Positions 23,851 to 31,460 of a stretch of 64,000 nucleotides of DNA are shown piece after piece. This stretch comes from DASVTR01 sp033855775. Its GTDB lineage: Bacteria > Acidobacteriota > Blastocatellia > Pyrinomonadales > Pyrinomonadaceae. The position numbers and the translations under genes are program-made. Within the stretch, counting starts at the first letter, position 1. Every line of letters starts with the position of its first letter. The stretch spans positions 15,186-79,185 of the forward strand of contig JAWVFT010000013.1 in the NCBI GenBank assembly GCA_033855775.1. The letters run 5' to 3'. A model generated the notes under the pieces. The model was not told the DNA's origin and did not search any database. It was given only the letters and a program-made list of their open reading frames with translations.

Positions 23851-24203
23851 TGCAGCGCTGCGTCAGCGATGCGTACCGCTGTGTAGACGAAGCTGAACAC
23901 GTTAGAGACGACGCGTGCCACGTCAGCGTTCATCCATACCGCCTCGAAGTTCGCCCGTACCGCGTCAGAGATGAAGTGGAACACGTTGACGATGAAGTGG
24001 AGCACATGAACGAACGAGTGGAACATGTGTACGCCGGACTGGAACACGTGAACGCCAGAGAATATCAGTCGTACGACACAGTGGAACACGCGTACGACGG
24101 CGCATATCACTCGCACGATGGAGTGGAACATGCGTACGACGGATAATATCAGTCGTACGACGAATAATATCACTCGTACGACGGCGCGTACCGCGTGTAC
24201 GAC
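23847..24203. repeat. Tandem array with 21-bp period, about 17 units
   Basis: From 23868 to 24203 the sequence falls into consecutive 21-bp units, e.g. 23973-23993, 23994-24014, 24078-24098 and 24120-24140, with consensus close to GANGTGGAACACGTGTACGAC. Later units (24057-24203) alternate GTGGAACAC with TATCAST and contain TCGTACGA palindromes. The plus frame codes heptads like VEHVYDD but has TAA codons in the units at 24141 and 24162; the minus strand is open in two frames. Divergence is higher at the 5' end. The period equals two DNA turns. It lies between the metallopeptidase remnant and a degenerate receiver gene. Confidence 0.85.
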
Positions 24204-24249
24204 CCCTTGCATCCCCTAAAATCGTATGCTTTTCATGCAAATGTTGCTC

Positions 24250-24705
24250 TCACCACCCGAAACACGCCAAAGATGTTAAACGACTCCGCCACATCCCCAT
24301 CTCGCGCTGAGCTGCAGCCAATCGCCGCGCCTCTTCCCTGCTCCCTGCCAGTAAGTGGTCAATGTCGCTCGCCACCCACGCAAACGTATCTCCCTGCTCC
24401 ACGATGACAATCGGCACGCTCTGCCTGTGCGCCAGCCCTCTGGTAAAGGCTGCCAGTTCCCGCGCCGTGGTATCCATTAACACTTCATCGAACAACAGCA
24501 GCGAATATTCAAGATGCTTGATGAAGGAACGCGCCACACAGGCAGCCGGAGCGCGCACTATCCAGCAATCCTCCAACTCGCCTTCGAGATACTTCAACAA
24601 CTGGCAATCAAGGCCGACATAGAGCAGGCGGCAGGGTCGAGCCGAGAGGCGACGATATAAAGCTCTGGCGTGATAAGAGGGTTCATCCTCTGTTATCATG
24701 TGCAT
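24250..24705 (-). CDS. Degenerate receiver-like protein
   Basis: A 151-residue protein whose middle resembles a CheY fold: 'RLLYVGLDCQLLKYLEGELE' where strand 1 should end in an acidic pair, 'YSLLLFDEVLMDTTARELAA' where the phospho-Asp site should be, and 'VPIVIVEQG' at strand 4. The acidic pair is reduced to a single Asp and no clear Lys follows, so normal phosphorylation is doubtful. Starts at 24705 (ATG) or 24699 (ATG). It converges on the 21-bp array. Related proteins are single receivers in acidobacterial genomes; function unknown. Confidence 0.55.
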   Translation of the reverse strand: MHMITEDEPSYHARALYRRLSARPCRLLYVGLDCQLLKYLEGELEDCWIVRAPAACVARSFIKHLEYSLLLFDEVLMDTTARELAAFTRGLAHRQSVPIVIVEQGDTFAWVASDIDHLLAGSREEARRLAAAQREMGMWRSRLTSLACFGW

Positions 24706-24764
24706 GAGTTAGTTGAAAATAAGGCAACGGCAAATGCGACGGCTCATCCTCAAGAGTGGAGTAA

Positions 24765-24896
24765 ATGAGCATCGCCGTTGAGCATGAAAGGTTCATACTC
24801 ACGGCGAACAAGTTGCGCGAATACATTCTATCCGGTACACCGGATAGACGCAAGCTGTTTTGTGAAACTCGCACCCTATCAGGAGGCCACTCCTGA
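24765..24896 (+). CDS. Small ORF (43 aa) coupled to the XRE regulator
   Basis: ATG at 24765 after GTGGAG, reading MSIAVEHERFILTANKLREY then ILSGTPDRRKLFCETRTLSG and ending in a TGA at 24894-24896 that overlaps the regulator's ATG by one base. The regulator's AGGAGG ribosome binding site lies inside this ORF. The arrangement suggests a leader peptide or small partner protein whose translation opens the regulator start. No homolog recognised; short length makes this tentative. Confidence 0.42.
   Translation: MSIAVEHERFILTANKLREYILSGTPDRRKLFCETRTLSGGHS
24828..24847. promoter_or_regulatory. Perfect 20-bp palindrome CTATCCGGT-AC-ACCGGATAG
   Basis: Two 9-bp half-sites with a 2-bp centre, located 49 bp before the XRE regulator start and inside the upstream small ORF. 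Good candidate for an autoregulatory operator or an RNA hairpin that controls the coupled start. Confidence 0.45.
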
Positions 24897-25165
24897 TGGG
24901 CAACGCGCGCCGGAGGCCAAAACGCCTAGCGGAAAAACTGTTACAGATTCGATTGACTCTTGGTCTTTCTCAAACTGAGATGTACGGGCGGTTAAGCGTT
25001 GAAGATGAAATTCTCTACACAAGAATCTCGGATTACGAGTTAGACAAAGCCGAGCCAACGCTGATGGTTCTTCTACGCTATGCTCGCGTGGCGGGTGTGA
25101 GCATGGAAACTCTTGTAGATGACGAGATGGACTTGCCCGCCAAACTGAAACAATCACGCCGCTAG
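24896..25165 (+). CDS. XRE-family HTH regulator (89 aa)
   Basis: One HTH domain: 'LAEKLLQIRLTLGLSQTEMYGRL' (helices 1-2), 'YTRISDYELDKAEPTLMVLL' (recognition helix region) and 'YARVAGVSMETLVDDEMDLP'. This is the classical HTH_3 layout, with 'S.ye.g..eP.l..ll.yAr..gvs...lvdd' typical of small bacterial repressors. AGGAGG lies seven bases upstream. Likely a local regulator of the accessory patch; targets are unknown, but palindromes at 24828 and 25504 are candidates. Confidence 0.85.
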   Translation: MGNARRRPKRLAEKLLQIRLTLGLSQTEMYGRLSVEDEILYTRISDYELDKAEPTLMVLLRYARVAGVSMETLVDDEMDLPAKLKQSRR

Positions 25166-25253
25166 TCTGCCCGGCAATAAAGGCGTCTTAGTCTATTAAT
25201 GAGCAAAGCCAATTAGCAGACAAGTGGCATAAAAACAGATGGAGGTTTCTGCC

Positions 25254-25442
25254 ATGAAGAAGAATTATCCAGACGTTTCAGAGCTATTTAAGATGAAGGC
25301 AGAATGGCGACAGCGACAAGTCTCACGTCCCTTGACGGAAAAACTGGAAACCGCCAATAGGCTTCGACAGCTAGCTCAAGAGATTCCTAAACTCAGTAAA
25401 CCTCAGACCTCAAAAACCCGCGCCACCAAAGCGAGTAAATAA
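25254..25442 (+). CDS. Small basic protein (62 aa)
   Basis: Starts MKKNYPDVSELFKMKAEWRQ at the ATG at 25254, which has GGAGG 10 bases upstream. Helical and basic, ending in a Lys/Thr/Ser tail (KTRATKASK). It resembles the short 'YPDVSxLFxxKxxRR...EKLxxxxRLR' proteins found singly or as the antitoxin-like member of two-gene modules. No toxin partner is obvious; the next gene encodes a secreted peptide. Confidence 0.55.
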   Translation: MKKNYPDVSELFKMKAEWRQRQVSRPLTEKLETANRLRQLAQEIPKLSKPQTSKTRATKASK

Positions 25443-25503
25443 GCCGCGACAATTCCTTGACTAATAATGTGATGAGGAATAAATTGCGCGCATCATCCAT
25501 GTC

Positions 25504-25525
25504 GGATTAAGACGTGTCTTAATCC
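25504..25525. promoter_or_regulatory. Perfect 22-bp palindrome GGATTAAGAC-GT-GTCTTAATCC
   Basis: Two 10-bp half-sites with a GT centre, 82 bp before the ATG of the small secreted protein at 25607. No T-run follows, so an operator is likelier than a terminator. A half-site-like GCGTCTTAGTC occurs at 25181-25191. Confidence 0.5.
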
Positions 25526-25606
25526 TGTTGCAGGAGACGCGCCTCTAATCTGTCCCAAGCGCCTCTCTTAATCTCTTACAATTGACTTCAGAAAGGAGTC
25601 CCTCGT

Positions 25607-25876
25607 ATGCGTAAGCTTCTAATTCCAACCATCCTCTGCTTAGCCCTCGTCGCTATTCCGGCGCCGACTCAGCAAGCGAAAGCCAGCGGCGCGGCAAACA
25701 AGAAAGCCATGGCTGGCTGCGAGGTTGAGCAAATCATTTCAATCACAGCGCAGGTCGCTGCCGAGGCAGCCTGCTCGACCGGCACACAGCAAGAATGCAT
25801 AGATGCGCGGAGCGCGGCGTTACGCGCCAGCATCCGCTTTCTCGCATGCATGAGCAGACCTAACCCCGGAAATTGA
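25607..25876 (+). CDS. Small secreted Cys-containing protein (89 aa)
   Basis: A signal peptide (MRKLLIPTILCLALVAIPAP, then TQQAKA) is followed by a roughly 60-residue mature part with four Cys (GCEVEQ, AACSTG, QECIDA, LACMSR) that could form two disulfides. AAAGGAG is correctly placed upstream, and a strong terminator follows at 25896-25929, so it is probably a single-gene unit. No family recognised. Confidence 0.65.
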   Translation: MRKLLIPTILCLALVAIPAPTQQAKASGAANKKAMAGCEVEQIISITAQVAAEAACSTGTQQECIDARSAALRASIRFLACMSRPNPGN

Positions 25877-25895
25877 GGGCGCGCTTTGAAGCTTA

Positions 25896-25929
25896 AGGAA
25901 AGCCCCGCCCTAACAAGTGGGGCTTTCCT
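25896..25929 (+). terminator. Intrinsic terminator after the small secreted protein
   Basis: Perfect 11-bp stem (AGGAAAGCCCC / GGGGCTTTCCT) with a 12-nt loop, 20 nt after the stop at 25876. The T-run is short, so termination may be partial. Confidence 0.7.
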
Positions 25930-26070
25930 CTGTACAAGACGCGCCGCGAACGCTTTCGCCGGAAAGCTCAAAAGCAGTGTGATGATAGAGAAAAAGAGAT
26001 ACTGACTCGCCAATCGTTTCGGGAAACTCAAAGGCGAGAAGGAAGCGAAACTTACGACCTGAAGGCTAAC

Positions 26071-26268
26071 TCACTTGCGACGTTTATCAGGCTCTTTCGC
26101 CACGCCCTTAAACTTCTTGTGGTCTTCCTTAACATCCATGAACTCGCCCGCATGCGAACTGTTCGGGTCTTCATTACGCTTCACGTATTCATCAGTCAAA
26201 GGATTCTTGACCTGCGTTCGTTTCTTCACCGCCCCCTTGCGAGAACCCTCACCCGTATTCTTAGCCAT
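26071..26268 (-). CDS. Small conserved basic protein (65 aa)
   Basis: Starts MAKNTGEGSRKGAVKKRTQV at the ATG at 26266-26268. The order 'MAKNTG.GsR.GaVk.RtQvkNP.T..y.KR...sG.FmdvK.d.kpFKGV.kE' is a widely distributed small protein family of unknown function. Strongly charged, probably binding nucleic acid or disordered. The in-frame extension to 26385 is not family-like. Confidence 0.7.
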   Translation of the reverse strand: MAKNTGEGSRKGAVKKRTQVKNPLTDEYVKRNEDPNSSHAGEFMDVKEDHKKFKGVAKEPDKRRK

Positions 26269-26862
26269 CCTCGTTCGCCCCCCTTTTGAAACTGCCCCAC
26301 ATGGAAACATCCATGCCCTGCTTACCGTCGCCCGATGATAAATCCCACAAATCAAAACCTGCAAGCGCAATAACGTCGAGACCATTTTTCACCCGATTAA
26401 ATCGAACTTTGGCGATGCGCTGAGGGTGGATACCTGCTAATCAGGACGATACTTCGTTCGCACCGCGGTTGATTGTCGCTTTGTCGTGTGAAATCCCCGT
26501 AAAAATCGGTTTGATGGTCAATGGGTGCGAACGAAGTATCTGTTTGGGGGCTTGCCGCGTCAATTTCGCGGGGTGGCGGGGGAGGGAAGTTAAGTGGCTG
26601 TGAAAAGCGGCGTTTAGTGGCGTAGTCAAATCTTTTGTAGGTGTGGCACAACGGTTGTAATGGGAGAGGGCGGATGATTGAGAGGAAGAATCAGGAGCGC
26701 AAGCTTAAAAGACTCCTGAGCCGCGCGTGACGAAACGGAGCACGCCGCGCAGTCCTTTCAAACGTCGTCGCTCTCTAAATCTTTTACGACTAAAATTGCA
26801 CCGGTGAATTGCCCGGCCCAACGCGCCGCTCCCCGGTAACATGAGCACAAAGGAGAATCCCC
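26269..26862. other. Intergenic region before the S8 protease
   Basis: About 590 nt with no convincing gene. It contains a 17-bp inverted repeat (26448-26464 and 26524-26540). Open frames in it are short, compositionally odd and lack ribosome binding sites. Confidence 0.55.
26448..26540. repeat. 17-bp inverted repeat enclosing 59 bp
   Basis: GATACTTCGTTCGCACC at 26448-26464 is exactly complementary to 26524-26540. The enclosed 59 bp contain no gene. Could be a MITE-like remnant or a structured RNA; no target-site duplication was seen. Confidence 0.5.
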
Positions 26863-28548
26863 ATGTTGCGCCGCCTCGCCACTTACATCATCACAGTCAC
26901 GTTGCTCTTGACCTCTCTTGCCCCTTTCAACTCGTTTGCCGCTCCCGCGCCCCGCAGCCAGAACAGCAGCCAGCAGCGGCGTGAACGCAAGCTCGCGCCG
27001 GAACTGGAAACCGCCACGAGCGGCACGATTCGCGTCATCATTCAAAGCAAAGGCCGCTCTACCGCGGCGCAGGACGCGGCTGTCGCGGCCAGGGGCGGAC
27101 ACAAGCGCAAGGCTCTCGAATCGCTCGACGCGATGGTCGCGGACGTTCCCGCCAGCGCGCTCGGCGACCTAGCCGCCCGCGAAGACATTGCTTACGTTTC
27201 GCCCGACCGTCGCGTCCAAGCCCAGATGGACGTGACCGGTGAAGCCGTCGGCGCGAAACTGGTCAAGCAAGGCTTCGCGGGCGCTCCCGGCTTTACGGGC
27301 AAGGGCGTCGGCATCGCCATCATCGACAGCGGCATCAGTTCCACTCACCCGGACTTTAAGAAGAACAACAACCAATCGCGCATCGTCGCCGCCGTCAACT
27401 TCACGGATGGCGCAGCGGGCGACCGCGCGGGTCACGGCACGGGCGTCGCGGGCGTCGCCGCAGGCAACGGCGCGGCCTCGACGGGCTACGCAGGCAACTA
27501 CGCTGGCATCGCGCCGGAAGCCAACCTCGTTGACCTCAAAGCCCTCGACGAAAACGGCGCAGGCTCGACCGCAGACGTGCTCGACGCCATCAACTGGGCC
27601 ATCGCTCATCGCGCCCAACACAACATACGCATCATCAATATGAGCCTCGGCACGCCCGTCCGCGAATCTTTCCGCACAGACCCGCTCTCGCGGGCCGTGG
27701 CGCGCGCCACGCAGGCCGGAATCGTCGTCGTGTGCAGCGCGGGCAACAACGGTCGCAGCGAAGAGATCACAGGCTACGACGCGAACGGCGACCCCATCTA
27801 TCGCCTCGTCTACGGAGCCATCAACAGCCCCGGCAACAGCCCTTACGCCATCACCGTCGGCGCCACAGACACGCACGGCACCGCCAGGCGTTCCGACGAC
27901 ACCCTAGCCTCTTTCTCTTCCAAAGGCCCTACGCAGTTTGACCACAACGCCAAGCCCGACGTGGTTGCGCCCGGTCGTCGTCTCGTCGCCCCCATGTCCC
28001 TCGATACCCCCAACTCCGCAATCGGCCACGAAGACCGCATCATCGCCCCCGCCAACGCCAACGCCCGCCCCAACTCTTACTTCAAATATTCGGGCACCTC
28101 GTTTGCCGCGCCCGTCGTCTCCGGCATCGTGGCCCTGATGCTCGACGCCAACAAGTCTCTCACCCCGGCGCTCGTCAAGAGCGTGCTGATGCGCACGGCG
28201 CAGGCTCTCCCCGCCTCACAGTTCGTCAGCAAGACGCAGAACTTCATCAGTCAGGGCGCCGGGCAAGTTAACGCGCCTTTGGCCGTCGAGATGGCGCGCG
28301 CCATCGTCCCGAACGCAGACCACCTCAACGCGGGCGACAAGATTTTCAAAAATAACGCGAATCTCAACACCCTCAGCCAGTCGGTCAACATCGGCGGCGA
28401 AACCGTGCAGGCGAGCAAGCGCGTGCTCTACGGCAACGGCGTCATCTTCGCCAATCGCCCCCTGCTCACCAACGGCATCATGCTCAGCGATGGAATACTG
28501 CTATCGGACGGCATCTTGCTGTCAGACGGCATCCTTCTCACAGACTAA
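26863..28548 (+). CDS. Secreted subtilisin-like (S8) serine protease
   Basis: A 561-residue protein with a signal peptide (to about residue 27, ITVTLLLTSLAPFNSFA), an I9-like propeptide (about 45-120, 'GTIRVIIQSKG...YVSPDR'), and a peptidase S8 domain (about 145-485). Catalytic triad: Asp155 (IIDSGISSTHPDF), His191 (GHGTGVAGVAAG), Ser413 (YSGTSFAAP), with the oxyanion Asn295 (SAGNNG). The C-terminus ends in a repeat: GIMLSDGILLSDGILLSDG then ILLTD. Expected to degrade proteins outside the cytoplasm. A strong terminator follows. Confidence 0.94.
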   Translation: MLRRLATYIITVTLLLTSLAPFNSFAAPAPRSQNSSQQRRERKLAPELETATSGTIRVIIQSKGRSTAAQDAAVAARGGHKRKALESLDAMVADVPASALGDLAAREDIAYVSPDRRVQAQMDVTGEAVGAKLVKQGFAGAPGFTGKGVGIAIIDSGISSTHPDFKKNNNQSRIVAAVNFTDGAAGDRAGHGTGVAGVAAGNGAASTGYAGNYAGIAPEANLVDLKALDENGAGSTADVLDAINWAIAHRAQHNIRIINMSLGTPVRESFRTDPLSRAVARATQAGIVVVCSAGNNGRSEEITGYDANGDPIYRLVYGAINSPGNSPYAITVGATDTHGTARRSDDTLASFSSKGPTQFDHNAKPDVVAPGRRLVAPMSLDTPNSAIGHEDRIIAPANANARPNSYFKYSGTSFAAPVVSGIVALMLDANKSLTPALVKSVLMRTAQALPASQFVSKTQNFISQGAGQVNAPLAVEMARAIVPNADHLNAGDKIFKNNANLNTLSQSVNIGGETVQASKRVLYGNGVIFANRPLLTNGIMLSDGILLSDGILLSDGILLTD

Positions 28549-28566
28549 CTAAGCATCACCGGGGAG

Positions 28567-28609
28567 AAAGAGAGAGAGCGGAGTCCTGCCACTCCGCTCT
28601 CTCTTTTTT
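28567..28609 (+). terminator. Intrinsic terminator of the S8 protease gene
   Basis: An 18-bp stem rich in GAGAGA (28567-28584 with 28591-28608) and a 6-nt loop, running directly into TTTTTT. Stop codon is about 20 nt upstream. Confidence 0.9.
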
Positions 28610-28835
28610 GTTTCGTCAGCGTCTCTCTTCCTGCGGTTTCTTAAACTATTCGCGCGCCGTCTCAAGGGCAAACGCCGCAGGCGGGGTTCGGCAATCAGAG
28701 AATCAAGACGCTCACTCAGGCAGATGTTGAAGGCTATAAAAATTGAAGCTGCTTGACGCTTCAATCCTACGGGGCGAGCAGGGCAGGCTCTGATGCTTCG
28801 CATCGAGGTTGAAAATTGTCTGCCGGCGGCAAGGT

Positions 28836-29678
28836 CTACTTTATTTGTTGCACAAGAATCGTATCATGCATGAAAGGTCTTTCTTCCCACTTTATACTGC
28901 CCGTCATTTCAGTACGGCCAATGCCCTGTATCGTCGCTTCTATCTCCATGCCGACATCACTCTTCGTTGTCGGAAATTTCATGGATACCCGGTTTCCTTT
29001 TAATGTCCATGAGCCGCTGCGAGAGCTTATCGGAACCTTCTCGCCTTCTTTGCCGCTAGCTTTTTCAGTTACTTTGCCGCCAGCATTGAACTCGTAAACT
29101 CTCACGTATTGGCCGCTTTGCTTGCCCTTCCAGACAGTTCCTTCCAGATTTATCTCAGGCGTGGATGAAGGCTCTGGTATGGGAGCCTCCATATTGAGCG
29201 TCTGATTGTTGTTTAAGACGGTAGCCGTATTAGTAGCGTTGGCTGGCGCCGCGCTTATCTTGGCGGCATTCTCATTCGTGCTGTCAGCCCGATTGGCGTT
29301 GATGAAAATGATAAGACCGATTATCAGTAATGCGCCGACTCCAACCATAATCAAAAGCGAGCGGTAGGATTCTCTGGAAGGCTGCGCGGAAAAAGGCGCG
29401 CGGCGCGGCAAGGCAACTTTCAGGGCTGGCTCCGCAATGGACGAAACTGATTCTTCCGGCTGCTGTCGTGGCTGAGGGCTGGCAATGGTCTGCGCCAACT
29501 CTTGTTTTATCTTCTCTTGAGGTCGCAGCGTTTCTGTCTGTGGCGGCTCGGTTGGCCTAGGCTCAGGAATGACCAGCGTGGCTTGCGGGTCGAACGGCGC
29601 GTTAAGCAAAGACCCGTCAGCCAAACAAAAGGTGAACGTGTCCTCAAAAGTGCGATTGCAGGTCGGGCAGCTTTTCAT
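28836..29678 (-). CDS. Zinc-ribbon membrane protein with C-terminal extracytoplasmic domain
   Basis: A 280-residue protein. The N-terminal zinc ribbon is 'MKSCPTCNRTFEDTFTFCLADGS', a head common on acidobacterial signalling and membrane proteins. A Pro/Gln/Glu-rich linker (about 30-105) leads to one membrane helix (LLIMVGVGALLIIGLIIFI, about 108-126). The C-terminal 100 residues ('LEGTVWKGKQSGQYVRVYEF', 'SWTLKGNRVSMKFP') read like a small lipocalin-type barrel. The topology puts the ribbon in the cytoplasm and the barrel outside. Function unknown. Confidence 0.7.
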   Translation of the reverse strand: MKSCPTCNRTFEDTFTFCLADGSLLNAPFDPQATLVIPEPRPTEPPQTETLRPQEKIKQELAQTIASPQPRQQPEESVSSIAEPALKVALPRRAPFSAQPSRESYRSLLIMVGVGALLIIGLIIFINANRADSTNENAAKISAAPANATNTATVLNNNQTLNMEAPIPEPSSTPEINLEGTVWKGKQSGQYVRVYEFNAGGKVTEKASGKEGEKVPISSRSGSWTLKGNRVSMKFPTTKSDVGMEIEATIQGIGRTEMTGSIKWEERPFMHDTILVQQIK

Positions 29679-29907
29679 CGGACTCTTAACTCGGGGCAGA
29701 TTTCAAATCCGAACGGCTGAGCATCTTATCCTATGTTTGACAATCGGCGTGAGAATTTCTTGCTGCGGAGACGGCGGCTATTCTTGCAGCCTTTCAAGTG
29801 AAAACCACGGCGGTAGTGGCGTCGACGCCTTAACATGGCGATTCGTCAGTCAACCCGATGAGGTCAAAACATTGGAAAGCGCGATGGCGGATATGAATGT
29901 GGGCATA

Positions 29908-29946
29908 AAGCGCTAACGGGCATCACTTGGGCGCCCGTTAGCGCTT
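29908..29946 (-). terminator. Intrinsic terminator downstream of the PAS gene
   Basis: Perfect 14-bp stem (29908-29921 with 29933-29946), 17 nt beyond the stop of the minus-strand PAS gene. It closes the minus-strand signalling operon. Confidence 0.75.
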
Positions 29947-29963
29947 ATAGATTTTAACTCTGC

Positions 29964-30842
29964 TCACTTGTAACTCGAAAGGTCTATGGCAAAGCAGACG
30001 ATTTTGTTCTGCGAGCCTTCGAGGAGGGCTGAGCCGAAGAGGAGCGTGGTTCGCGTGCCGTCCTTACGGATGAATTCTCGCTCAAAGGGCGTGCAGGCTC
30101 CTGTGTCGCGCATTTGGGCAAAGGCTCTTTCGTCGAGCGCGCTCTTGTCCTTGACGGTGGCAGCTTCCCAGTTTATCTGGCCCGCCTCCAAATCCGCGCG
30201 CGTGTAGCGGAGCATTTCAAGGAAGGCATCGTTGGCCTGGGTGATGCGGCCCTTCAAGTCCCAGAACATGATGCCGATCATGTTTGAATCAGAGAGACGA
30301 CGAAAACGCGACTCGCTTTCGCGCAGCGCAGCCTCGACGCGCTGGCGCGCGGCCAACTCGTTTCTCAATTGCAGGTTCATGTCGGCCAGTTCGACTGTTC
30401 GCTCTCTGACGCGCTGTTCCAGTATGGTCTGCGCTTCGTAGAGCGCTTCTTCCTCGCGTTCGAGGTCCGCGACCTGGAGGCTGAGGTCGTTGGCCTTCTG
30501 CTGCATTCGCTGGCGCCTGGAAGCGTCAGCCGATGAATCCAGCAGCAAGACCCACGTGCCGCCATCGCGGCTGAAGAGATAAACGTCCGCATAGAGGCCA
30601 TCGCCCGTGCTCATGTGCGGCAGAAAAAGGTTGCGCGTCTCAAGCGGCAGCAACCCTTGTAGAAAAGGGATGTGCTCGCCGACATCCATGTTCGGCTGAA
30701 GCCCGCTGATGCCGTAGGACGACAAATCGCCGCCCCACTCCGTCAGTCCCTCCGCGCCGCCTACCAGCAGGTAGGCGGGCGAGCGGCGGTCTTCGGTCAA
30801 CTCAAGAATGAAATCGCGTATGGGGGTTGGAAGTTCGGCCAT
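29964..30842 (-). CDS. PAS-domain protein with coiled coil, no kinase domain
   Basis: A 292-residue protein. Residues 1-110 resemble a first sensory domain ('RSPAYLLVGGAEGLTEWGGD'). Residues 110-175 are a coiled coil ('ADLEREEEALYEAQTILEQR' onward). Residues 175-290 are a PAS/PAC unit ('ESESRFRRLSDSNMIGIMFW', 'RITQANDAFLEMLRYTR', 'FEREFIRKDGTRTTLLFG'). There is no histidine kinase, GGDEF or other output, so it would act by contact, plausibly with the GTPase encoded one base upstream. Last gene of the minus-strand operon. Confidence 0.82.
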   Translation of the reverse strand: MAELPTPIRDFILELTEDRRSPAYLLVGGAEGLTEWGGDLSSYGISGLQPNMDVGEHIPFLQGLLPLETRNLFLPHMSTGDGLYADVYLFSRDGGTWVLLLDSSADASRRQRMQQKANDLSLQVADLEREEEALYEAQTILEQRVRERTVELADMNLQLRNELAARQRVEAALRESESRFRRLSDSNMIGIMFWDLKGRITQANDAFLEMLRYTRADLEAGQINWEAATVKDKSALDERAFAQMRDTGACTPFEREFIRKDGTRTTLLFGSALLEGSQNKIVCFAIDLSSYK

Positions 30843-30843
30843 C

Positions 30844-31341
30844 TCAAGTCTCCATCATCTTTCGCGCGAGAGTTAAAAAAGCTTCTTCGACGCCCGCGCC
30901 CGTCTTGGCGCTGGTCTCTATGACGTGCCAGCCTTTGGCTGCCAACGCTTCCATCTCGCGCGCGTCAAGGCTCCACTGTTCGATGAGGTCTGCTTTGTTA
31001 ATCAAGAGCAGATAGGGGACGGGGCCGATTGTCTCCTGCGCGCGGACCTGAATCTCCAGCGCCTTGTAGAGCGTCTCCTGCCGCGTGCCGTCGGCCACCA
31101 GCAGATAACCGGCAGCGCCGCGCAGGTAAGACTTGCGAAGGTCGTTCACCGTCTCCGCTCCTTCGATGTCCCAGAGCAGCAGCATCAATTCCTGCCCGGC
31201 AGCCTGCACCAGCTTCTTGTCTATCTTGACGCCGACCGTCGTGTGATACTTATCCGAGTAAATGCTTTCGACAAAACGCCGGACGAGGCTGGTCTTGCCA
31301 ACAGCAAAAGTGCCGAGCATGCAAATCTTTTTCTGAATCAT
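30844..31341 (-). CDS. Ras/Rab-like small GTPase
   Basis: A 165-residue protein with a full small-GTPase core: G1 GTFAVGKTS (residues 10-18), switch I Thr34-Thr35 (YHTTVGVKI), G3 WDIEGAE (Asp58, Gly61, Glu63), G4 NKAD (115-118), G5 TSAKTG (143-148). The residue matching catalytic Gln61 of Ras is Ala62. No lipidation Cys at the C-terminus. Bacterial Ras-like proteins (Rup/MglA classes) control polarity or act as switches with GAP partners. It is cotranscribed with the PAS protein and the OmpA-domain protein. Confidence 0.9.
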   Translation of the reverse strand: MIQKKICMLGTFAVGKTSLVRRFVESIYSDKYHTTVGVKIDKKLVQAAGQELMLLLWDIEGAETVNDLRKSYLRGAAGYLLVADGTRQETLYKALEIQVRAQETIGPVPYLLLINKADLIEQWSLDAREMEALAAKGWHVIETSAKTGAGVEEAFLTLARKMMET

Positions 31342-31460
31342 AAATGAAGCGCCTCGCTATCAACGATGAATGGAGAGCAGTTTTGAGCCGTCGGTTTTCA
31401 GTCAAAGATAGGTTTCGACCAAAGAGCGAAAGCGCATAACTGCCAGCGCCAAACTGAAAA

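Noticed and set aside
23847..24203. CRISPR array
   Set aside because: Units are contiguous 21-bp repeats that drift gradually; there are no unique spacers and no cas genes.
26397..26651. 84-codon minus-strand frame with a Pro run
   Set aside because: Crosses the 17-bp inverted repeat, lacks a ribosome binding site, and does not look like a folded protein.
29569..29916. 115-codon plus-strand frame overlapping the zinc-ribbon membrane protein gene
   Set aside because: Its first half is antisense to a convincing gene, and the second half runs into the terminator at 29908.
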